A DNA stretch of 30,850 bases from a virus, in IMG/VR virus record IMGVR_UViG_3300032291_001706, positions 1 to 30,850 of that record. One strand, given 5' to 3'. Below, one piece after another: positions 25,501 to 30,850 of this stretch (its first letter is position 1; the number at the start of each line of letters is the position of its first letter). The notes beneath the pieces were generated by a model. It did not search any database. It was given only the letters and a program-made list of their open reading frames with translations, and had not been told where the DNA came from. Made by a program: the position numbers and the translations under genes.

Positions 25501-28500
25501 GACGCTCCACTAAAATATGTAATATCAAAAACCGTGTTATTTAATTGAGTTCCGGCACTAAATGTAGAATCGTAAAAAAAGTTAGAATTAATACTATATG
25601 TTCCACCGATATTAAGTTCGGTTGGATTACACAAATAATATGTATTACCATTAGTACAACTACTTAGTTCATAGTAGAATGTGTTGTTTTGTTGATTTAT
25701 CTCTAAACATTCAGTACAATCAGAATAACCTGAGTAAATAACCGAAGTACCGGTTATTTCTGTTGAAATTCGTATATATTCATAACATTTTCCACTATAT
25801 TCAAATACCGGATTTGTTAAATAATCCCAATCTTCACTAGCATATACAGTAATATCATCATTACGATCGCAACAATTTCTAGTGTCAATTAATGTTGACC
25901 TCTTACAATATTCTGAATTATCATTTAAAGCCGCTGCACAGTTTACATAATCAGGAGTTTGGAAACACGTTCTAGGTGCGTCACAAGAATCTACTTCAGG
26001 ATTACATATTCTTAAAAGAGAATAAGGTTCGCTAGTGTCAGGATCAATAATTACGTTTCCAATAACAAAATTAGATTTTCTAATATTAAAAGGTAATTCG
26101 GTAACTCCATCACAACAATTAACAAATATCCACGTTTCACAACAATCGTTATAATCAACTATACATGTTTCACAAGTTCCGGCAGAATATTCAAATGTCG
26201 GATAGTTCGCCACAGGTAATGTTGTTGAGGTAAATGTCCCATTCCAATTGTAACATTTAGTACCATTACCATCGTCGTAAGCTACAATATCACCAGTACT
26301 AAATCCGCCAGTATCAATACCAAATACTATTTCTGTAATACCTGAACAACAATCTGTAAATACACCCCAATCACAATAAAATCCATTTTCGGTTAAACAA
26401 GTTTCACATTGACCTGACGAATATTGTGGTGTATTATATGTGTTTTCTGGAGTGTCTTCCGATGTGTTTTCGGTTAAATACCAACAAGTTGAAGAGTCTG
26501 TAACAATATCTCCTGTGTTAAAATTATTTATATTAATTGAAAATACTTTTGTGAAAGCGCTTGTACAACAATCTAAAAATTCACGACTTACGTAATTAGG
26601 AACCGTTGTTGATGTAGGTGTTTGAGTAATTGTCGGAGTAATCGTTGGCGTGATTGTATTGGTAGGAGTAACCGTAGGTGTTGGTGTCACCGTATTAGTT
26701 GGTGTTACCGTCGTAGTGTTAGTTGGTGTTACAGTAGATGTCCTAGTTGGGGTTGGTGTAGGAAATACGAATCTTGTTTTGGTAGGTGTAACTGTCGGTG
26801 TAATTGTGTTGGTTGGAGTTACTGTTGGACTTACTGTTGGTGTTACAGAATTAGTTGGTGTAATTGTTGTTGTAACCGTAGGTGTTGTAGTATTAGTCGG
26901 TGTAGGACTTGGTGTTGGACAAAAATTATTTCCTGTCGTTGCTGTTAAACATGCCACACATGAAACATATCCTTCATCAATACTTTCGTTTAGATTATAA
27001 TTATTTATTGATGTTCCGTTAGTAACTATGGCACATCCTGAAAATTGTTCAGTACTTATTAAATAAATTGAGTTTAATTCTAATTCATATATTAAATTTG
27101 TTAGCGGTTCTGATAAATTAAAAACATCATTAGTACAACATGAACTGAATACTCTTGGTAATTCGCCTTGAGCACATTCCTCACAACTATTAAATGTGTT
27201 TCCTGTTGGTTCATAATCACCAACGTTATTGTTTGTGGTGGCACTACTAACCATTGTCCAACATCCTTCTAATGAAGATAAACCGAAATATAAACCCGGT
27301 ACGAAGATTAAATCTTGATCTGAGTAAACGCAATTACCCAAATTTTCTATTTGATTAAAAAATCTATTAAAAGAATTGTTTAACGTTGATGAACTAAAAT
27401 TTGTAACTGTTGGATCAATTACCCAATTAAAATTCTTTAATCCTGAACCATTTTGTAATGATATTGGTAGGTTAGTATAACTTGTATTAGCGGTAAATGA
27501 TGTAAATGCGTTATTTGTTTCCAAAGTTTCAAAAGTCCAAATGGATCCCATTCTACTATTGATGTTTGGCCATACACCACCGTTAAAATTATATGTGTTA
27601 CTAAAATACGTTGAGTTATTTATTTCTCCTTCAATTAATCCTAAAGATTCAAAATCAAATTGGAAATTTCTAGCGGCAGTATTCCCTGTATATGGATTAC
27701 CAGGAAAATTTGGATTATTTCCCGATGATGGTTCAGGAAATAAGAAATTATCCATACTACCACCAATATTATATTTTAAATCATACCATACCTTAAGATA
27801 TTTTCCATAATCAGTTTGTAAAGTAGGTGTGTTATAGAACGAGTCAGGCTGATTTAAGGTGTTACCCGTTTCAGATAATGTTTGACCTGAATTATATACA
27901 TCATTTGATTCATTAATTATCGCTATGGTAATATAGTTATTATCACCTCCGAAAGATGCTACAGATCCGTTATAAGACGATACGGGAGCACCAGGCGAAC
28001 TTCCGGGGAATCCGTTAGAATATATGTTATCCGACCCGTCAAAATTTAATCCTCTATTAATAAAATATCTTTCGTCATTATCATCACTTATTGCGGTAGG
28101 TACGGTTTCACCAACAAATTCGCCAGTGGATAAAGACCCGCCTATCAGTTTACCCAAATAAGGATATAATCCCCACCAAACCCAATTTTCAGACGCAACA
28201 CATAACTCATATAATTGACCTGTATAACCACTTAATGTTACTAAATCACCAAACCAACTTCTAACAGAATTGGATGCATTTTGTAATAATTGTCCTTGAT
28301 ATGAACCTGATGCGTCATAAAAGACATATATGTTTTTTGTTAAATCAACCGTATCCTCACACTGACAAAATTCAAAAACAGGATTTTGTCTACACGGATT
28401 TGTTGCTTCTTCACATTCAGTACAGTTAGTGTGTGTTGTTCCCGTATTTGTTTTTAAAAAGTAATTAGTAACTGATGGACCATTAACAATTCTAAAACAT

Positions 28501-30850
28501 CCTTCAATACCGTTCGCATTGAAGTAGTACGTTAATGCTGGATTTAAACTATAAATTGTGTTATAATTCATACCAAAACCACTAAAATTAAATGTTTGAC
28601 CTGACAATAAATCACAACATGCACTGAATGATAATTGTCCTGATGTTGCCGTAGGTGTTGGTGTTGTTGTGTTAGTAGGCGTTTGAGTAACTGTCGGAGT
28701 TACTGTATTCGTAGGTGTAGGTGAAGGGGTTATACCACCTTCAGTTGGTGTTACCGTTGGTGTGGTTGTATTAGTTGGGGTAATTGTCGGTGTAACGGTA
28801 TTAGTAGGCGTTTGTGTTACTGTCGGTGTTACCGTATTAGTAGGTGTAAGTGTCTGAGTAGGTGTTTGAGTTGGCGTAGGGGTAGGGCATGGATTACTTG
28901 TTGTACAAGTATCACAATCAGTTTGTGTTGTAAAAGTGTCTGATATATTATATGCGTAATTATTAGGAGCGGAAGTTAACCCACTTAAATAAGTCGCACA
29001 TCCAACAAAACCTGAACTATTAATATAATAAACAACATTATCGGTTAACCCCGTGAACACAGAATTCGGCATTGAGAATATTTGGAACACATCATTAGGT
29101 AAACAACATCCACTAAAAAATGCGTTTTTTGGTGGATATACTGTGTGTGTCGGGGTTGGAGTAGGTGTTTGAGTAGGTGTTTCTGTATTGGTTGGAGTTA
29201 TAGTCGGTGTAACAGTATTTGTTGGAGTTGTTGTGTTTGTTGGAGTTTGAGTTACGGTTGGGGTAACTGTGTTGGTAGGTGTTTCAGTTATAGTCGGTGT
29301 AACTGTATTAGTGACAGTATTAGTAGGAGTTTGAGTATTTGTAGGTGTAGGCGAAGGAGTTACGTTACCACTAGTTGGAGTATTAGTTGATGTAATCGTA
29401 TTTGTCGGTGTAACCGTTGGTGTTGTTGTTTTAGTGGGCGTTACCGTTGGCGTTTTAGTACTTGTAACAGTATTGGTTGGTGTTACCGTATTAGTTGGTG
29501 TAACAGTATTTGTAGGTGTAGGTGTCTGAGTAGGTGTTTGAGTACTTGTAACTGTATTAGTCGGCGTGTTTGTAGGAGTAACTGTATTAGTCGGTGTAGG
29601 ACTTTCTGTTGGTAGTGGTGTTCCGTCAGGTGTTCTTGTAGGTGTTACTGTTTTAGTCGGAGTAACGGTGTTAGTTGGTGTATTGGTAGAAGTTTTTGTT
29701 ACGGTATTCGTAGGGGTATTTGTTGGTGTTTCAGTTGGTGTTGCGGTATTTGTCGGCGTAACGGTAGGTGTCGTCGTTGGGGTTGACGTTACGGTTTTTG
29801 TTGGAGTAATGGTTGGTGTTACAGTATTTGTTGGTGTTACAGTACTAGTCGGAGTTTCCGTTGGTAGAGGTGTTCCATCAGGTGTTCTTGTTGGGGTATT
29901 AGTTGGTGTTGATGTCTTTGTAGGAGTTTGAGTTGGGGTATTAGTTGGAGTATTTGTATTTGTAACAGTATTAGTTGGAGTATTTGTCGTAGTATTAGTA
30001 GGAGTATTAGTAACAGTATTTGTTGGAGTCGGAGTTACGGTATTAGTTGGTGTAACTGTTGGAGTTACGGTATTAGTTGGTGTAACTGTTGGAGTTCCAG
30101 TACCTGTTTGTGTTACGGTATTAGTTGGTGTTGAAGTTTGAGTCGGTGTTTCAGTAGGAAATGGGGTTCCATCAGGAGTTCTTGTAGGAGTTACAGTATT
30201 AGTAGGTGTAATTGTACTTGTTGGTGTTACAGTACTTGTTGGTGTTACAGTATTTGTAGGGGTATTGGTTGGCGTATTTGTAGAAGTAACTGTATTTGTT
30301 GGAGTTACAGTAGTGGTGTTTGTTGGTGTTGATGTAACTGTGTTAGTTGGGGTATTTGTTGGCGTTACTGTATTTGTTGGTGTAACAGTACTAGTCGGAG
30401 TTTCAGTAGGTAATGGCGTTCCATCAGGTGTTCTTGTTGGTGTTATAGTATTGGTAGGAGTATTTGTTGGTGTTTGTGTTGTAGTTGGTGTTTGTGTTGT
30501 AGTCGGAGTTACAGTATTAGTCGGCGTAACTGTCGGCGTAACCGTATTAGTTGGAGTTATTGTTGGTGTTATAGTATTAGTCGGCGTAACTGTCGGCGTA
30601 ACCGTATTAGTTGGAGTCACCGTCGGAGTTTGTGTCGTTGTTGGGGTTGGTGTTTGAGTTGAAGTTCTTGTGTTAGTTGGTGTAACCGCAGGGGTGTATG
30701 TTGGAGTAACTGTTGGTGTGTTAGTCGGAGTTTGAGTTGGTGTAACTGTTTGAGTTGGTGTAACTGTTTTAGTAGGAGTAACAGTGTTAGTCGGAGTTAC
30801 GGTTGATGTTTTGGTTGGGGTTGTAGTATTAGTAGGTGTTGAAGTTTGTG
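22554..30850 (-). CDS. Giant Thr/Pro-repeat multidomain virion or fibre protein, N-terminus beyond window
   Basis: The frame is open to the right edge: 2764 residues are visible plus the stop at 22554. The GTG at 30618-30620 is only a Val codon in the repeat, not a start. In protein order: at least 570 residues of T-P-T-N-T-V-like repeats, then at least ten Cys-rich modules of ~70-80 residues (F-x-x-C-C ... G-C ... D-C-x-x-C) separated by four shorter Thr-Pro blocks, then a C-terminal fibronectin-III-like domain (about 23045-22554). A VWA-like domain with MIDAS motif YDASGSYQG lies near 28320. A delta-60-type beta-propeller ([20 protein letters not shown]) occupies roughly 25600-24430. Likely an adhesin-like surface fibre; the mucin-like tracts are candidate O-glycosylation sites. 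Exact role inferred. Confidence 0.85.
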   Translation of the reverse strand, partial: QTSTPTNTTTPTKTSTVTPTNTVTPTKTVTPTQTVTPTQTPTNTPTVTPTYTPAVTPTNTRTSTQTPTPTTTQTPTVTPTNTVTPTVTPTNTITPTITPTNTVTPTVTPTNTVTPTTTQTPTTTQTPTNTPTNTITPTRTPDGTPLPTETPTSTVTPTNTVTPTNTPTNTVTSTPTNTTTVTPTNTVTSTNTPTNTPTNTVTPTSTVTPTSTITPTNTVTPTRTPDGTPFPTETPTQTSTPTNTVTQTGTGTPTVTPTNTVTPTVTPTNTVTPTPTNTVTNTPTNTTTNTPTNTVTNTNTPTNTPTQTPTKTSTPTNTPTRTPDGTPLPTETPTSTVTPTNTVTPTITPTKTVTSTPTTTPTVTPTNTATPTETPTNTPTNTVTKTSTNTPTNTVTPTKTVTPTRTPDGTPLPTESPTPTNTVTPTNTPTNTVTSTQTPTQTPTPTNTVTPTNTVTPTNTVTSTKTPTVTPTKTTTPTVTPTNTITSTNTPTSGNVTPSPTPTNTQTPTNTVTNTVTPTITETPTNTVTPTVTQTPTNTTTPTNTVTPTITPTNTETPTQTPTPTPTHTVYPPKNAFFSGCCLPNDVFQIFSMPNSVFTGLTDNVVYYINSSGFVGCATYLSGLTSAPNNYAYNISDTFTTQTDCDTCTTSNPCPTPTPTQTPTQTLTPTNTVTPTVTQTPTNTVTPTITPTNTTTPTVTPTEGGITPSPTPTNTVTPTVTQTPTNTTTPTPTATSGQLSFSACCDLLSGQTFNFSGFGMNYNTIYSLNPALTYYFNANGIEGCFRIVNGPSVTNYFLKTNTGTTHTNCTECEEATNPCRQNPVFEFCQCEDTVDLTKNIYVFYDASGSYQGQLLQNASNSVRSWFGDLVTLSGYTGQLYELCVASENWVWWGLYPYLGKLIGGSLSTGEFVGETVPTAISDDNDERYFINRGLNFDGSDNIYSNGFPGSSPGAPVSSYNGSVASFGGDNNYITIAIINESNDVYNSGQTLSETGNTLNQPDSFYNTPTLQTDYGKYLKVWYDLKYNIGGSMDNFLFPEPSSGNNPNFPGNPYTGNTAARNFQFDFESLGLIEGEINNSTYFSNTYNFNGGVWPNINSRMGSIWTFETLETNNAFTSFTANTSYTNLPISLQNGSGLKNFNWVIDPTVTNFSSSTLNNSFNRFFNQIENLGNCVYSDQDLIFVPGLYFGLSSLEGCWTMVSSATTNNNVGDYEPTGNTFNSCEECAQGELPRVFSSCCTNDVFNLSEPLTNLIYELELNSIYLISTEQFSGCAIVTNGTSINNYNLNESIDEGYVSCVACLTATTGNNFCPTPSPTPTNTTTPTVTTTITPTNSVTPTVSPTVTPTNTITPTVTPTKTRFVFPTPTPTRTSTVTPTNTTTVTPTNTVTPTPTVTPTNTITPTITPTITQTPTSTTVPNYVSREFLDCCTSAFTKVFSININNFNTGDIVTDSSTCWYLTENTSEDTPENTYNTPQYSSGQCETCLTENGFYCDWGVFTDCCSGITEIVFGIDTGGFSTGDIVAYDDGNGTKCYNWNGTFTSTTLPVANYPTFEYSAGTCETCIVDYNDCCETWIFVNCCDGVTELPFNIRKSNFVIGNVIIDPDTSEPYSLLRICNPEVDSCDAPRTCFQTPDYVNCAAALNDNSEYCKRSTLIDTRNCCDRNDDITVYASEDWDYLTNPVFEYSGKCYEYIRISTEITGTSVIYSGYSDCTECLEINQQNNTFYYELSSCTNGNTYYLCNPTELNIGGTYSINSNFFYDSTFSAGTQLNNTVFDITYFSGASGYTEGYILGGVFVDSGVKNRITKFRNDGISDSTFSGVTTGFNGPVYSTDLRYDSKYLLVGGSFQNYNGLNISDSVCILNSFDGSTAFTWGVGVANSDPVYVVKWLSTGNRALIGGVIITYNGITSSTNRGLILIDTLTGSRISTNTFSGSVGVYAIERTNIGLAEGFYVGGQFTSGGCTYQGQIVNNIIRISEDTSLDTTFTGSSLSFGGTIRAIAEQPDGKILVGGSFTTYSGVAYNYIVRLNSGGTIDNPFQRGTGFDNAVFSIKIRPDGKIYVGGQFTSFNGNGCRGIVLLNEDGSFNEQFTFDLNFNNNIGVAIVNDIHIQNDDKVLLGGAFTGYANNQSVAVVRLDYNEGFSGGCYTIVDLIPQCTDCTFSSTTISSGPFNDCDDCISPPTPTPTPTITPTPTITPTNTATVTPTRTPTRTVTPTQTLTPTITVTPTQTLTQTPTITPSVNYVTYLFTPCCNNPNYPSLIPISVNPNNFDLGDIVTYSGMCWSRTNTTSGLPPLTTSNTPNYQTGQCGECLSGYKVICNYEFKDCETSATTIVVGINLENYNINLEEINVISGICYYNTGVQSNSPSVITLNEPDYTEGECLTCQNENQNYYFSSCCSNDLVTLNINPSNFTAGQTVAIDINVDPGPTCLGFTNIPSNEPPLQHFDTFDFNDCEICISTYKCPTMFSSCCSNEIFRFNTDFQNTDFNEGETFYMELSASSISTGTGFTGCTIVVNMNYQQEIEQQYTIEDLNFNTFEFYGVDDCPACSSGHPELPCPPQVSQTPTPTPTITLSPSVTPTITLSPSITPTQTKTPTPTPSVICCPPQITGLLQSVSNPSQYRIQYSTVGCGTCLGVEIQVDDSFNFTSPTTNTLPLCTPPIGGVTITIFNSPPFFIRIRKICSSGVSQWSTVYQYDTNGVFRWQKCPTIGSPIYLYTLISPFTSTPAGSARLSYSGNFYVNPTLQTSFSPVDIVIGPTSWGSGICPP
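23058..23178 (-). repeat. Thr-Pro block E of the giant protein
   Basis: A short block of [12 protein letters not shown] units between the last Cys-rich module and the C-terminal FN3-like domain. The unit ITLSPS(V/I)TPT appears twice. Confidence 0.85.
24138..24320 (-). repeat. Thr-Pro block D of the giant protein
   Basis: About 60 residues of T-P-T-x-T repeats with interspersed Arg ([13 protein letters not shown]) and a repeated [11 protein letters not shown] unit. It follows the propeller-containing module and precedes the next Cys-rich module. Confidence 0.85.
26600..26919 (-). repeat. Thr-Pro block C of the giant protein
   Basis: About 107 residues of T-P-T-N-T-V/I repeats, broken by an aromatic-basic insertion KTRFVFPTP in the middle. 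It separates the modules after the VWA-like domain from the next group of Cys-rich modules. Confidence 0.85.
28645..28888 (-). repeat. Thr-Pro block B of the giant protein
   Basis: About 80 residues of T-P-T-N-T-V-T-P-T and T-Q-T-P repeats with a central [10 protein letters not shown] break. It lies between the first and second Cys-rich modules. Confidence 0.85.
29142..30850 (-). repeat. Thr-Pro block A, longest mucin-like tract, runs off the right edge
   Basis: At least 570 residues in which every second residue is essentially Thr, alternating with Pro, Asn, Val, Ser or Gln. The base unit is about six residues (T-P-T-N-T-V). Synonymous codons vary between units, although one 20-residue unit is repeated almost exactly at the DNA level with a 60-base period (30521 and 30581). 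The antisense strand is open in several frames purely because of this composition. Confidence 0.95.
29610..30440 (-). repeat. Higher-order repeat marked by R-T-P-D-G-T-P
   Basis: Four copies of the cassette [10 protein letters not shown](L/F)PTE(T/S)PT occur inside block A. Their matching bases (ttcc on the plus strand) start at 29621, 29873, 30167 and 30419, so spacing is 252, 294 and 252 bases (84, 98 and 84 residues). Confidence 0.9.

Noticed and set aside
22554-30620. GTG at 30618-30620 as the start of the giant protein
   Set aside because: The same frame continues with T-P-T repeats through to base 30850; the codon is an ordinary Val in the repeat, and the real start is outside the window.
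26622-30662. Several long plus-strand ORFs opposite the Thr-Pro repeats, rich in Val-Gly or Cys-Trp-Ser
   Set aside because: They are mirror images of the ACN-CCN repeat codons on the minus strand; composition alone keeps these frames open.
29142-30850. CRISPR-like array of short repeats
   Set aside because: The repeats are in phase with a continuous protein frame, have no regular unique spacers and show codon-level variation expected of a protein repeat.
22554-30850. Eukaryotic mucin or host contamination
   Set aside because: There are no introns, the AT-rich codon use matches the neighbours, and the gene is followed within 61 bases by co-directional prokaryote-style genes on the same contig as phage tail genes.

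Overview
The window is AT-rich and densely coded, and reads as part of a large T4-type contractile-tailed phage (myovirus). The evidence is a tail sheath protein, neck and tail-completion candidates, a family-B DNA polymerase and a phage-style SNF2 helicase. One promoter matches the Bacteroidetes form exactly (TTG, 19-base spacer, TAnnTTTG), and Shine-Dalgarno sites are not evident before the genes. A Bacteroidetes (Flavobacteriia-like) host is therefore my best inference; it is not proven.

Layout. Bases 1-4929, mostly minus strand, hold virion genes: a 3'-truncated very large tail sheath, a gp15-like tail-completion protein, a tiny zinc-ribbon protein and a head-tail connector candidate. A small ribbon-helix-helix gene sits among them on the plus strand. 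Bases 4982-10129, plus strand, hold an SNF2-type helicase, a manganese superoxide dismutase fused to a PD-(D/E)XK nuclease-like domain, a small unknown, a gp13-like neck protein and a beta-rich unknown. The family-B DNA polymerase follows on the minus strand (10126-12915). Bases 13038-15279 hold an unknown protein with a capsid-targeting-like N-terminus, a compact independent transcription unit that looks like a ~180-nt structured non-coding RNA, two tandem BppU-like baseplate paralogues, a second ribbon-helix-helix gene and an HNH endonuclease.

The right half (15281-30850) is one co-directional minus-strand block. It begins off the right edge with a giant threonine/proline-repeat virion or fibre protein (at least 2764 residues visible). 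Eight tightly packed genes follow: a GT60/PF11397-type GlcNAc transferase, two methyltransferases, a PLOD-like glycosyltransferase, a GT10 fucosyltransferase, another GT-A enzyme, a CmcI-like methyltransferase and a two-domain HtrL/YibB plus GT2-like protein. The fibre has long mucin-like Thr-Pro tracts, and the first downstream enzyme belongs to a family that starts O-glycosylation on Thr or hydroxyproline. I infer a phage-encoded mucin-type glycosylation cassette dedicated to its own fibre.

Regulation. A recurring element, core ATATTTAT on the coding strand, lies 3-40 bases before at least eight gene starts on both strands and is a candidate phage promoter or translation leader. The ncRNA instead carries a host-type promoter and a strand-specific terminator. 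No gene-free stretch exceeds about 230 bases. I found no tRNA, CRISPR array, insertion sequence or integrase.
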